A DNA stretch of 64,000 nucleotides, taken from positions 1,922,001 through 1,986,000 of the forward strand of contig NZ_BBXJ01000001.1 in assembly GCF_001019715.1 (NCBI RefSeq), given 5' to 3'. Under the pieces are notes generated by a model. It was not told the DNA's origin and did not search any database. It saw nothing but the letters and a program-made list of their open reading frames with translations. Shown piece by piece: positions 32,727 through 41,334 of the stretch. A program made the position numbers and the translations under genes. The number at the start of each line of letters is the position of its first letter. Within the stretch, counting starts at the first letter, position 1. Source of the stretch: Rodentibacter caecimuris. GTDB taxonomy: Bacteria; Pseudomonadota; Gammaproteobacteria; Enterobacterales; Pasteurellaceae.

Positions 32727-32940
32727 TTATTCATTCTGTTTATACACAAAAATCTTTCTCCAAAAATGGGGAAGTATCCCGTACCAACAATCTCTGATTA
32801 CTGTAAAGTCATATCAATGTCTTTAGGCTTTGTTAAGTATATTAATTGGGGAAAAGAAACCTTTGCTTATACAAAATAAGAAATTTCTTGGAATAAAGAC
32901 AACAACCAGCTAAGAATAATGAATGAATAAAAAAAGCAAA

Positions 32941-32985
32941 TGGCACGCCCTAAAGGATTCGAACCTTTGACCCACGCCTTAGAAG
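32941..32985 (-). other. Prophage left attachment site: 3' remnant of tRNA-Arg(UCU)
   Basis: Read on the minus strand this is the 3' 45 nt of a tRNA: CTTCTAA (anticodon loop, UCU), then the 3' anticodon strand, variable loop, T-arm AAAGG-TTCGAAT-CCTTT, acceptor AGGGCGT and GCCA. It closely resembles E. coli tRNA-Arg(UCU). Homology stops abruptly at the anticodon loop, so it cannot be a functional tRNA. This is what remains on the distal side when a phage integrates into a tRNA 3' end. The orientation predicts an intact tRNA-Arg and the integrase at the right end, beyond the window. The rest of 32,727-33,195 shows no credible gene. Confidence 0.78.
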
Positions 32986-33195
32986 TTCTCTATATATTTT
33001 TCATAAAGATAAAATTTCACATTAAAAACAATGACTTGCAAAGCTAATCATTTTGCATTTTGATAGTGTTCTACATCTATTTACCTCATTTCACTCCTTT
33101 TACGTCACATCTACGACACACTCTCCATTGCTTCATATCAAATTACCTTACTCATATTCTTCACAAGAATAGGACAATCAAGATTGACGCGTCAA

Positions 33196-33228
33196 AGAAA
33201 AAGTGCGGTAAACCTACCGCGCTTTTAT
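33196..33228 (-). terminator. Terminator at the end of the phage late operon
   Basis: On the minus strand AAAAGCGCGGTA-GGTT-TACCGCACTTTTTCTTT has one mismatch. It incorporates an uptake sequence. Confidence 0.72.
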
Positions 33229-33240
33229 CAAAAATTTATT

Positions 33241-33858
33241 TTAACGCTCAGACTCATTCCCGCCATCTTCTATGATGCTGGAATAAACCTCTACGCCGAG
33301 GTAATAGAGTTTAAAAGACTCACCTGCAAAGGCAAAACCAAACAACCCTGTTGTTTTCTGTTTATTATTGAGATTTTCAAAAGTAAATATTCCCACTTCA
33401 ATCGAGATTTTTTTAAATTCCTCAAAATCCATGTTCAGCACGTGATTGTCATCTGAGAGTGGATACCCCATTAGTTCACCAAATTGGTCAAAGCGGTAAC
33501 TGATATTCAATCTGCGCACAAGCTCCGGACTTGGCAATTCCACTTCGCTGTCTTGATTGTCACGTCTTAAATAGACCCGCTGGGTAAAAGGGTCTAACCA
33601 ATAGCCATCATTTGGTCTGTCACCATACCAAAAAATACCGTCTCTATACCCTGTCTGAACGAGCTTGATATTAGCCAAGTTCTTTACCTGTCTGTACACA
33701 GCATTGTCTGTTGCAACCAATCTGTTTTCTACTTCCATTACCCGTGGGACAGGCTGATTTTTTAATACTTCAATCTCGTTTTCAAGATTAACTATATCTT
33801 TTGCCACGTTGTAGGCAAACATTGCATCGACGGGTTGGTTTTTATTTATTCTCGCCAT
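33241..33858 (-). CDS. Phage protein, tail-fibre accessory or late structural, unknown
   Basis: The start is the ATG at 33,858, 7 bases after AGGAG; a longer in-frame reading exists but overlaps the preceding genes. About 205 residues: a short N-terminal helix region with VENRLVATDNAVYRQ, then GIFWYGDRPNDGYWLDP and RVYLRRDNQ, suggesting a beta-rich domain. It is the last gene of the leftward late operon, downstream of the receptor-binding tail tip gene, a usual place for tail-fibre assembly or host-range accessory proteins. No family is recognised. Confidence 0.6.
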   Translation of the reverse strand: MARINKNQPVDAMFAYNVAKDIVNLENEIEVLKNQPVPRVMEVENRLVATDNAVYRQVKNLANIKLVQTGYRDGIFWYGDRPNDGYWLDPFTQRVYLRRDNQDSEVELPSPELVRRLNISYRFDQFGELMGYPLSDDNHVLNMDFEEFKKISIEVGIFTFENLNNKQKTTGLFGFAFAGESFKLYYLGVEVYSSIIEDGGNESER

Positions 33859-33991
33859 TTCTAAGCTCCTGTTTTGTTTGTTGGTAAATTTTGTTGAGAG
33901 ATTCGTCATATTCCTTGTGGTTTAAGACGATATATTGGGTTTTAATTAACCGCACTTTGTACGGTTTTTTCTTTGAAAGAACATTAATCAT
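33842..33991 (-). CDS. Small phage protein (49 residues), overlapping neighbours
   Basis: An ATG-initiated frame (MINVLSKKKPYKVRLIK at its start, ending QELRNGENK) overlaps the previous gene's stop by 8 bases (GATGATTAA) and the next gene's start by 17. The tight overlap on both sides and the lysine-rich, evenly hydrophilic composition argue for a translated gene. It is too short for standard calling. Function is unknown; it carries an uptake-sequence-like AAAGTGCGGTT inside. Confidence 0.5.
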   Translation of the reverse strand: MINVLSKKKPYKVRLIKTQYIVLNHKEYDESLNKIYQQTKQELRNGENK

Positions 33992-34331
33992 CGTTCACCA
34001 CCGTAACATCTTGGATTAATGTCAATTCTCCACCGGCAATCGTGCGCACTTTGTGATATTGGTCGATACATTGCAAATCCCATTTGGCAGATTCCCACTT
34101 CACGCCCTGCGTTTTATCATGTGAGATTGAGATGTGGATAAGGTGATTTTCTACGGCAATTTCTCCTGTTTGAGTTGATAGTTTGATAACATCGCCCCGT
34201 TTGGGTTTGATGTGTAAATCAAGTCGGCAGCCGTCAAAATTGACCGCACTTTCTTGGTCGTCATCTTCCACAACCTCAAATGTAAAACCTTCATCGTCGC
34301 CCCGAACCATCTCTAAGTCGATTTGTTCCAT
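33984..34331 (-). CDS. Phage baseplate/tail-associated beta-sandwich protein, unknown
   Basis: A 115-residue acidic protein starting MEQIDLEMVRGDDEGFTFEV. The opening, with DGCRLDLHIKPKRGD and 'ISHDKTQGVKWESAKWDLQCID' strands, resembles the N-terminal immunoglobulin-like domain of BppU-type baseplate or tail-fibre adaptor proteins. GGAGCG precedes the ATG. It is located downstream of J, like other distal tail genes. The BppU likeness is by pattern only. Confidence 0.6.
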   Translation of the reverse strand: MEQIDLEMVRGDDEGFTFEVVEDDDQESAVNFDGCRLDLHIKPKRGDVIKLSTQTGEIAVENHLIHISISHDKTQGVKWESAKWDLQCIDQYHKVRTIAGGELTLIQDVTVVNDD

Positions 34332-34342
34332 TTTCGCTCCAA

Positions 34343-34367
34343 TAAAAAAGCCCTAGTTTGAGGGCTG
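34343..34367 (-). terminator. Terminator within the distal tail region
   Basis: On the minus strand AGCCCT-CAAACT-AGGGCT is followed by TTTTTTATT, directly after the 97-residue gene. It would limit expression of the last three late genes. Confidence 0.75.
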
Positions 34368-34370
34368 TGA

Positions 34371-34664
34371 CTAAACGTAAATTTGCTGCGTTTCTTTCAA
34401 ATGATTGTAGATTCGCGCAAGCATAATTTGTGTTGGCGTTTTGCCGATGTCCTCTTTAGTAAAAGGTGCGTCATTAATCGCTTTTGCCGCTTCGGCATCA
34501 ATCCATTTATATTCACTGATAATCGGTGTGAAATCTGTGACGACGCCGTCATTATCTGTGCCGGTGCCGATAACGTATTTTGCATTGATTGAACCGTCTT
34601 CTTGCGTACTGTAACTAGCAATCGCTGAGTACATTGGGTTTAAGATTTTGTTAAATGTTGTCAT
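34371..34664 (-). CDS. Small phage protein downstream of J, unknown
   Basis: 97 residues, starting MTTFNKILNPMYSAIASYSTQ. The C-terminal half (TPTQIMLARIYNHLKETQQIYV) is helical, the N-terminal half strand-rich. GGAG precedes the start. It lies between two terminators and so may have its own transcription. Comparable small ORFs follow J in many lambda-like phages of Pasteurellaceae; no function is known. Confidence 0.6.
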   Translation of the reverse strand: MTTFNKILNPMYSAIASYSTQEDGSINAKYVIGTGTDNDGVVTDFTPIISEYKWIDAEAAKAINDAPFTKEDIGKTPTQIMLARIYNHLKETQQIYV

Positions 34665-34689
34665 AAAAGACTCCTTGTTTTAGATAAAA

Positions 34690-34722
34690 GAAAACCCCGA
34701 CAGTTTGTACTATCGAGGCTAT
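34690..34722 (-). terminator. Terminator after the J gene
   Basis: On the minus strand GCCTCGATAG-TACAAA-CTGTCGGGGTTTTCTTTT: an imperfect stem with a T-rich tail, 50 bases below the J stop. Confidence 0.65.
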
Positions 34723-34769
34723 ATTGAAAAAATCGCCTAAATTTAACCGCACTTTTGTGTGGTCTGTGT

Positions 34770-37700
34770 TTAAACTTTAACCAAAAGCCTTGAATTGGAA
34801 TAGAGAATAGTTGTAATAAGCGGTTTATCTAGACTGTTCTCGTTACTAGCCCACGCTAATAGCTTTATATTTAATTGCTGATTTTCATTTAGAATGAATG
34901 TCGTATTGGTCACTTTCGAGAAACTTCCATTTGCAAGATGAGATAAATTTCCTCTTTTGTACAAAGTTAAATTCTCATTTTCTCCCATGTGGCTGTAATC
35001 CGATGTGGTAATATTAAACGGAACTTGTACCCATCGTTTTGCACCAGAAGGCAAAATATTGATTTTTGCTTCATACGCATAGTAATACTCACGTTTTATT
35101 ACCCCTGTACTATCTTTAGTATCAAAACGTACTCTTCTATCAAGAGCCTTCCATTTATCAACTAACAATGTTTCATAGATATTACCACCCACTAATTGAC
35201 TTATTCTTAGCGAACCAGTGAATTCACCTGTTATCCCCTCAATCCTTGCCCCTTTTATCAATCCTCCATTAATTGTTGAACCATTAATTGTTGTACCCGA
35301 TACCACTCCGCCACGAATGTTATTCCCTTCAATAGTCGTCCCTGTGATTGTTCCAGCTGTCACTCGTCCTAAATTCGCACTAATCGCTGATAAACTCGAT
35401 ATATTGAGTTTATCCGCAGTCAATGTCTTAGAGACAACATGCGAGGCATTGATACTGCCTGCTGCCATATTTCGAGCGACGATAGTACCGGCTGCGATCT
35501 GATTGCTTGTAATCGTATTGGAAGCAATTTGTTGCGCGGTGATGGTGTTTGTGACAATCGAGCCACCGTGAATCGCCGTTACACCGGCATTTTGCCAAGC
35601 AGACGGCTCTTTAGTATGTGCTGTGCATTCCTCAAGCATAGGGCGAGCCACGAACATCCAAGCCCCATTAGGATTAGACTTATCACCATCATAAAAGAAA
35701 AAGAATACATCAAGACTAACCGCCTTAGGAGGGGCTTGAAACTTAATAAATACTCTTTTGGCATTATTAATACCTTGAAAGCTATACCTGTTACTAAAAC
35801 CTTCTTTTTTATTTAATAAATATTCTCCATTAGCCCCTCTTACATCAATATATATTTCTACTCTTTTACAACTATGATTACCCATATACGCTGAAATCAT
35901 ATACCAATGACCTGCATTAATAGCCACATTTTGATGTATTCCACATCTTGAATCGTTACGATTAGTTATTTTATTATGCCACCTTAAAACATTTTCATTT
36001 TTTAAATATCCACCTAATTTAAATTCAGTATCTTGCCTACAATATCTTTCTCCTTTCTTATCTTCAGGAACACCTTTCTCAGTAGCAGTCCATCCATCAG
36101 GAACACCTTTTGTAGGATTTGCAAAAATCGGGTTATACAACAAATTCCCACCCAACCCAATCGCTAACTTATCCGCTGTTAATTCACCTGCGGCAACGTG
36201 ACTTGCACGAACCGCACCGGCTTGTAATGCTGCCGTGCTGACGGAATCCGCCGCCATTTTGTCCGCCGTCACAATATTGGCACCTAAGTGTTGAGTGCCG
36301 ATAACATTTGCACCGATTTGTTGTGCAGTGAGGGTGCCGGTGAGCTGTTTTGTCGGGATTTGTAATTTCCCAACATCAATGCTGTTGTCAACATACTTGG
36401 TTCCATTCCACGTGTACAACTTGCCGTCAGTGGTGTTATGGACTTGGTTATAGCCTGCAAACTCATTAACGTTTAATCCCGTCACCGTTTTGATTAGCTC
36501 AAGATTGCGTGCCGGCAATGCGGTATCAATCACTTCATTGACGATATTTTGTGACAACTTTTCATTAAGTAGCGCTAATTCTTCGTCAATATCGACCGCA
36601 CTTTCCGCCCTTAAGCCTGATTGTTGATAAAACGGGCCGACATTAATGCCACGGGTATGACGCAACCAATAGTAACGCACTTGTTTTGCGCCCACTTCGT
36701 GGGTGTACATTCGAGCGGTGACTTTTGCAATACGTTTTGCAGTTTGAATATCGTCCGTTTCTGCTGCGAAAATTTCGGTGGCTGTGGCATCGTTGATCCA
36801 ATCCCACTCAAGGGTAATATTGCCTAAACCACCTGTAGCACGCACGCCTGTTGGGGCAGGAGGGCGGTCGATGGTAAAGGGTTTTGCCTTTTCATTGAGT
36901 AGTTGTCCGTTTTGGTTTTTCGCACGAATTACAACGGTATATTCACCATTTTCGAGATCGTCTAAATCAAGTTCGGCTGTTTTTCTCCCTAATTTAGATG
37001 AATATAATTTTCCATCTTTATAAATAAAGATGTCATAGGTAACTAATCCAACCCCGCCGGTTGTGTCTGCTGACGCATGAACTTTACCGTCTGGTCCAAT
37101 GTTGATTTGGATATCACCGACTTTCGGAGTGTTGAGCAAAGTAGTTTCACGAGGTTCAAAATTCGCACCATTATCAACAATCGCCTCTTTTTGCGGTTCG
37201 TGTTGAATGGCAGAAATAGTAAATTGATCTTTGCCATCTTTTTCTTGAACTGTAATGCAACGATATAGCTTTGTGACAAGATTTTCATTTGAAATCGTCC
37301 ACGGGTACTGAACGGCAATACTTATCGGCGGATCAACCAAAGTAATTTGATTATTTTTTACCGCAGCGATTTTTGCGTGGCGCTCTTTGCCTTTGTTATC
37401 AACGTAAGAAAAAACTTGCTTTGTTCCAGAAAGAGTAACGTCACGATCCACTGTTATTATTTTTCCGGCTGCGGATATAATTCTTCCACCGATCTCTGTA
37501 CCAGCAAAATAACTATCAGCAATGCGGATAATATCGCCCGGAATATTGGCTAATCCCTCTCGCCCAACAGTAAATGTTACCATTTCAGTTTCAAGGCGTT
37601 CGGTTTCTAAAATCCATTTTGCCATGCGGTGTGCCTGCCCCCGTGAGGTACAACCAAAAGCCGCTTTTTTTAACTGTTTTAAGCCGTTTTTTGCCACATC

Positions 37701-38939
37701 TTGATCGTCTTGAACAAGCTCAATCGCACTTTTATAGCTATTGAGTTTGTCAAAATAGGTAATTTGGATCGAATTATGACGATCTTTATTAGCAGAAGAG
37801 GAATATTCAAATTCTCCATCTATCACATTTGCATTGGTATAAACCCATACCGGATCACTTGGTCGATCTAATACGATAGAAAATTCAGAACCATTCCACA
37901 CAGGCAAGCCACGGAAGCATGAGCAAATATCATTGATCAAGTCATAGGCTTTGCGTGATTCACTAATCCAAACATTACAAGTAAAGCGGGGTTCTTGTCC
38001 ACCAAAGCCGTCCGGCACAAGTTGATCACAATACTGCGCTGCAGTATAGAAAGCCCATTTATTGATAGAAAACCCGTCAATACGATGACCGAGCCCGTAA
38101 CGTTTGTTGGTCATTAAATCGTAAAGCACCCATAATGGATTGTCCGTCCATTCGGTTTTAAATGCACCGTCCCAATAATCGCCGGTGTAAGTACGGGTTA
38201 TCGGGTTATAGTTAGACGGAACAAGACACTCTATACCGTAGATCTCGTAGCTGCGGGTTGGAATTGCACTAAAATATTCTGAATCGAATTCAATCCCCAT
38301 TAATGCCGTGTGAGGGTAGGTGTATTCACCTTCAATGATCTCCGTGTAGCTCGCCCAAATGGTTTTATTTTGCAAACGTTGAGACTTGGAATCAGGCTCT
38401 ACACGTTCAACTTTAAGTAAAAATGGTACTGACGGTAAATTTTCAATATCAAGCTGACGCAAATATTGAGAGCTATATTTACCGGTAATGTTAAGAGGGT
38501 AAGTTTGATCTCCGACTGTAACAATGAAATTGACACTAGATCCGAGTGTATCACCTTGATCGTTTTGACTGAAAAGGCTACTTACGCCCAAATGTAAGCG
38601 CAATCTAGATACATTCTTATCTGTGATCGTGCGAGTAAGTGGAGATGATTTTTTTACTTCTTGCCCGACATTAACCTCTCTTTCCGAAGTATCAAAATCA
38701 GAAAGCTGATCTTGCACTGCAAGACCTTTTCGTCCTTGCCATGTCACGTTTGAAAAATTAAAACTGTTATCGGCATTCTGAATGGGCGTATCGTCTAAAT
38801 AGATGGATTTCATTCCATCAACCAACCCTTTTACAACACCCTCTGAAATACTTTCAACAACTCGCACGCTTTGTTTTGAGCGTCCTGTTTCAGGAGCTTC
38901 ATACGGAGTATGTCCGCCGCCACCGCCACCTTTACCCAT
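34770..38939 (-). CDS. J: Tail tip / host-specificity protein J
   Basis: A 1389-residue central tail tip protein of the lambda J family, which contacts the receptor and fires DNA ejection. The N-terminal GKGGGGGGHTPYEAPETGR and SISEGVVKGLVDGMKSIYLDDTPI are hallmark, followed by the conserved MTNKRYGLG and fibronectin-like segments (about 650-800). From ~880 there is a repetitive shaft (NIVTADKMAADSVSTAAL, AGTIVARNMAAGSINASHVV) and near 1160-1210 a GTTIEGNNIRGG-type beta-repeat. A ~190-residue AT-richer insert (residues ~932-1120, beginning GLGGNLLYNPIF) looks like a jelly-roll carbohydrate-binding module, probably the receptor-binding head. It lies directly after the gpI-like gene. Confidence 0.93.
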   Translation of the reverse strand: MGKGGGGGGHTPYEAPETGRSKQSVRVVESISEGVVKGLVDGMKSIYLDDTPIQNADNSFNFSNVTWQGRKGLAVQDQLSDFDTSEREVNVGQEVKKSSPLTRTITDKNVSRLRLHLGVSSLFSQNDQGDTLGSSVNFIVTVGDQTYPLNITGKYSSQYLRQLDIENLPSVPFLLKVERVEPDSKSQRLQNKTIWASYTEIIEGEYTYPHTALMGIEFDSEYFSAIPTRSYEIYGIECLVPSNYNPITRTYTGDYWDGAFKTEWTDNPLWVLYDLMTNKRYGLGHRIDGFSINKWAFYTAAQYCDQLVPDGFGGQEPRFTCNVWISESRKAYDLINDICSCFRGLPVWNGSEFSIVLDRPSDPVWVYTNANVIDGEFEYSSSANKDRHNSIQITYFDKLNSYKSAIELVQDDQDVAKNGLKQLKKAAFGCTSRGQAHRMAKWILETERLETEMVTFTVGREGLANIPGDIIRIADSYFAGTEIGGRIISAAGKIITVDRDVTLSGTKQVFSYVDNKGKERHAKIAAVKNNQITLVDPPISIAVQYPWTISNENLVTKLYRCITVQEKDGKDQFTISAIQHEPQKEAIVDNGANFEPRETTLLNTPKVGDIQINIGPDGKVHASADTTGGVGLVTYDIFIYKDGKLYSSKLGRKTAELDLDDLENGEYTVVIRAKNQNGQLLNEKAKPFTIDRPPAPTGVRATGGLGNITLEWDWINDATATEIFAAETDDIQTAKRIAKVTARMYTHEVGAKQVRYYWLRHTRGINVGPFYQQSGLRAESAVDIDEELALLNEKLSQNIVNEVIDTALPARNLELIKTVTGLNVNEFAGYNQVHNTTDGKLYTWNGTKYVDNSIDVGKLQIPTKQLTGTLTAQQIGANVIGTQHLGANIVTADKMAADSVSTAALQAGAVRASHVAAGELTADKLAIGLGGNLLYNPIFANPTKGVPDGWTATEKGVPEDKKGERYCRQDTEFKLGGYLKNENVLRWHNKITNRNDSRCGIHQNVAINAGHWYMISAYMGNHSCKRVEIYIDVRGANGEYLLNKKEGFSNRYSFQGINNAKRVFIKFQAPPKAVSLDVFFFFYDGDKSNPNGAWMFVARPMLEECTAHTKEPSAWQNAGVTAIHGGSIVTNTITAQQIASNTITSNQIAAGTIVARNMAAGSINASHVVSKTLTADKLNISSLSAISANLGRVTAGTITGTTIEGNNIRGGVVSGTTINGSTINGGLIKGARIEGITGEFTGSLRISQLVGGNIYETLLVDKWKALDRRVRFDTKDSTGVIKREYYYAYEAKINILPSGAKRWVQVPFNITTSDYSHMGENENLTLYKRGNLSHLANGSFSKVTNTTFILNENQQLNIKLLAWASNENSLDKPLITTILYSNSRLLVKV

Positions 38940-38940
38940 T

Positions 38941-39576
38941 TTAATACCTTCCTATAATTTTTCTTACTAAAGCCCCGTCTCGACGCTCAGCCGGTTTTTT
39001 CTCTGCTTCGCTTTCGGCATCGTATGTACGAATGCCTTGAGATAAAACGAGAGATCCGCATCGGAAGCGCCCATAACACAATGCCATAGCTCGACCTTGT
39101 GCCACCATGTTAGAAATATTAGAAAAACTTGTTGAACTTTGCTTATCTTGCCTGTCATTACCGTTATTTGAGTTTGGTGTTTTCGTTAGCATTTGTGCGA
39201 CACCGCTTGCCATCAAGCCGACCCCAGCGGCTATTAACGCCCCGCCGCCGGCCCACGACGTGAGAACCCCAACTACAACAAGCACAGCTCCAGCAATAGT
39301 CTGAAAAAGCCCTCCTTTTTTCGCTCCGGCTAATACCGGAGTAAAATGTACGGTGCAATTCTCACTAAGCTCTTGATGAATTTCATGTTCCGCATAACGA
39401 GAATCTAAATAAGTATTTCGCCCAATACGAACCTTAAAAAAACCTTTTAATAAATGATTTTTCAAGCCTCTACGTTGTTGTGTTAATGCTTCAACAATTT
39501 CTGCTACGGTTTTTACATTTAGCCTAAATTGGCTGCCAAATTGTTTAAGACTGCCGTAGAATTTGACATTGACCAT
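38941..39576 (-). CDS. I: Tail assembly protein I
   Basis: A 211-residue lambda gpI-like protein: N-terminal ubiquitin-like fold (VNVKFYGSLKQFGSQFRLNVKTVAEIVEAL begins it), then a Gly/Ala-rich hydrophobic middle (GAVLVVVGVLTSWAGGGALI) and a C-terminal tail conserved in the family (residues ~150-211). It is needed for tail tip assembly but is not in the mature virion of lambda. It overlaps the gpK-like gene by 58 bases, and ends one base before J starts, as in lambda K-I-J. Confidence 0.9.
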   Translation of the reverse strand: MVNVKFYGSLKQFGSQFRLNVKTVAEIVEALTQQRRGLKNHLLKGFFKVRIGRNTYLDSRYAEHEIHQELSENCTVHFTPVLAGAKKGGLFQTIAGAVLVVVGVLTSWAGGGALIAAGVGLMASGVAQMLTKTPNSNNGNDRQDKQSSTSFSNISNMVAQGRAMALCYGRFRCGSLVLSQGIRTYDAESEAEKKPAERRDGALVRKIIGRY

Positions 39577-40265
39577 TCTCTATGCCTCCATATTGAATGT
39601 GTATATTTGAGCCAATAACCATCATAAAGATCACGTTTTGAGAGCCTTTTCGGGGCGTGGTGCAATACTCGCTGATCCCCGACATAAATTGCCGCATGAT
39701 TCGGCACTGGAGATTCAATACGCACTAATACCACATCACCCACCTGAATGTTTTCAAGCGAGACTTGATAAAATCCGTTCTCTTCTAAATGCTCAAGATA
39801 AAGATTTTCGCCTTGCCACCACCACTCATCAGCACGGGGATAATCAGGAAAATCAAAACCGCACAAATAATAGAAATCACGAAAAAGCGTGTAACAATCC
39901 ATTTTGCCGTGTTCAAAAGTGCGGCTAATTAACGGCGCAATTTGGGGAAATTGATAAACCTCATCATCACAAATAAGCCACCAATCAAGAGCCGATAGAA
40001 GTTGCATTTGCCTATCTGCTAAACTCAATTTGGGATCTCCGTTAGGGTGGGAATGGACTAAGGCTAAAATTTCCCCTTTTTCTTCCGCCTTAATAAAATC
40101 GCCTGGTGAAACCTCAAAATAATTTTGCGGATCGGCTGCGATATTTTCACAATGAATAAGTTCAAGTTTTCCTTCAATAGATACAACAAAGCCGCACATT
40201 TCGAGCGGCTCACATTCTTTTGCCAGTGTCAGCAAGGTCTTTTTTAATTCATCAGGAATATTCAT
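39519..40265 (-). CDS. K: Tail tip assembly protein K (JAB + NlpC/P60)
   Basis: 248 residues with two domains. An N-terminal JAB/MPN metalloprotease-like domain has HSHPNGDPKLSLAD (His71, His73, Asp84) and Glu in EPLEMCG. A C-terminal NlpC/P60 cysteine peptidase has Cys124 (GKMDCYTLFRDFYY) and His190 (VPNHAAIYVGD). Domain order and length match lambda gpK. It probably acts in tip maturation and/or peptidoglycan penetration. It lies 2 bases below gpL. Confidence 0.93.
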   Translation of the reverse strand: MNIPDELKKTLLTLAKECEPLEMCGFVVSIEGKLELIHCENIAADPQNYFEVSPGDFIKAEEKGEILALVHSHPNGDPKLSLADRQMQLLSALDWWLICDDEVYQFPQIAPLISRTFEHGKMDCYTLFRDFYYLCGFDFPDYPRADEWWWQGENLYLEHLEENGFYQVSLENIQVGDVVLVRIESPVPNHAAIYVGDQRVLHHAPKRLSKRDLYDGYWLKYTHSIWRHREWSMSNSTAVLNNLAANLG

Positions 40266-40267
40266 GT

Positions 40268-40972
40268 TTACCCCAATTTATCAACGCTTGGGAATCCACC
40301 AAAATTAGCGAGATTTCGTCTAAGAGCACAACCTGTTTTACATCGGCTGCATTTATCTTTTTTCGGATCGGTTGTCGGTTGATCTTTTTCATCAGCCACA
40401 GGCGGACCGTCATAACCGCATTCAACTCCTCGATATGGCCAAGGACACATCGTCAGAATAGTTCGGCAAGGAATCTGCGCACCGTCCATTTCTACCGGCG
40501 TAGCGAGAACAAAGCTGACTAAATCCCGTTTGTGTGAAGATAGTTGTTCAATTACAAAAATTGAAACCGTTTCAATACTTGGATCTGCGTATGGATTGCC
40601 ATCTTCAAAATTGACTGCATCTAAGAACCGAACACAGACACGCCTACGTCTTACGATTGCGCCAAGGCATTGTTGGTAAGCGTAAATAATACGGGTCACA
40701 AATCCATTAATATTGCCTAAAGAAAGCGTAGGGCGATTGCTTGCACCCTGTGAAGACAATTTAAAACCGCTTGTTGCCACACCGTAGGGAACATATTCTT
40801 TACCTTGCCAGATGATAGGCTTGTCGTTTAATCCGGCACCGGCATAAAAGCGATAAAGCTCGCCGGCATTACCTTCTTTATCAAAATGTTTTCTTAAATC
40901 AATTTCCCATAGATCAATTAAGGCGGACTGTTCAAGTTTTGCCAGTTCCGCCTTTAGTTTTGGCTCACTCAT
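40268..40972 (-). CDS. L: Minor tail protein L
   Basis: A 234-residue lambda gpL-like tail tip protein. The C-terminal part carries cysteines in CPWPYRGVECGYDG and KCSRCKTGC, fitting the [4Fe-4S] cluster described for lambda gpL. ASNRPTLSLGNINGFVT is typical of the family N-terminal half. The stop overlaps no gene and the start codon overlaps the gpM stop by one base. Confidence 0.92.
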   Translation of the reverse strand: MSEPKLKAELAKLEQSALIDLWEIDLRKHFDKEGNAGELYRFYAGAGLNDKPIIWQGKEYVPYGVATSGFKLSSQGASNRPTLSLGNINGFVTRIIYAYQQCLGAIVRRRRVCVRFLDAVNFEDGNPYADPSIETVSIFVIEQLSSHKRDLVSFVLATPVEMDGAQIPCRTILTMCPWPYRGVECGYDGPPVADEKDQPTTDPKKDKCSRCKTGCALRRNLANFGGFPSVDKLG

Positions 40973-41334
40973 TACAGCACCTCTTTAAATGTCATTGTAA
41001 ACGTAGTAATGCCACCATTTTGTGTACTGCTCCAAGACGGGCAATAGACTTTTATATCTCGTTCTTCTTGACTGCAATACCACAGAAACGCCTGATATCC
41101 GCCACGTTTAGAAAGAAATGTACGTAAGGATTTGGCATTAGCTGAATTACAAATACAGCGTACGCCGGAAATATTCACCAAGTCGTGGTTTAATCCTTTC
41201 GGCGCACGTTGAGAATAGCCGTCCCCAAACTCATTATTGATAATATTGGGTTCGTGCGAGATGGAGTAGCCGCCTTGCACCGCCCAATTAAAACGCTCCA
41301 GCGTTCCCGTCACGTCTTGCCTCCCGTAACTCAT
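40972..41334 (-). CDS. M: Minor tail protein M
   Basis: A 120-residue lambda gpM-like protein at the tail tip. Conserved features are the beta-rich GGYSISHEPNIINNEFGDGYSQR segment and the FLSKRGGYQAFLW block. It overlaps the end of the tape-measure gene by 47 bases and leads into L, giving the standard H-M-L-K-I-J order. Confidence 0.9.
   Translation of the reverse strand: MSYGRQDVTGTLERFNWAVQGGYSISHEPNIINNEFGDGYSQRAPKGLNHDLVNISGVRCICNSANAKSLRTFLSKRGGYQAFLWYCSQEERDIKVYCPSWSSTQNGGITTFTMTFKEVL

Noticed and set aside
32592-32879. Plus-strand 95-codon frame across tRNA-Ser
   Set aside because: It runs through the intact tRNA gene; only the last ~37 codons lie outside and have no ribosome-binding site. 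Treated as chance.
33184-33195. Perfect 12-bp palindrome TTGACGCGTCAA near the prophage left end
   Set aside because: Single copy with no partner site; could be an integration or regulatory site but nothing supports a call.
32986-33195. AT-rich gap between the attachment remnant and the late operon terminator
   Set aside because: No ORF, tRNA or repeat that can be supported; short plus-strand frames here lack start signals.
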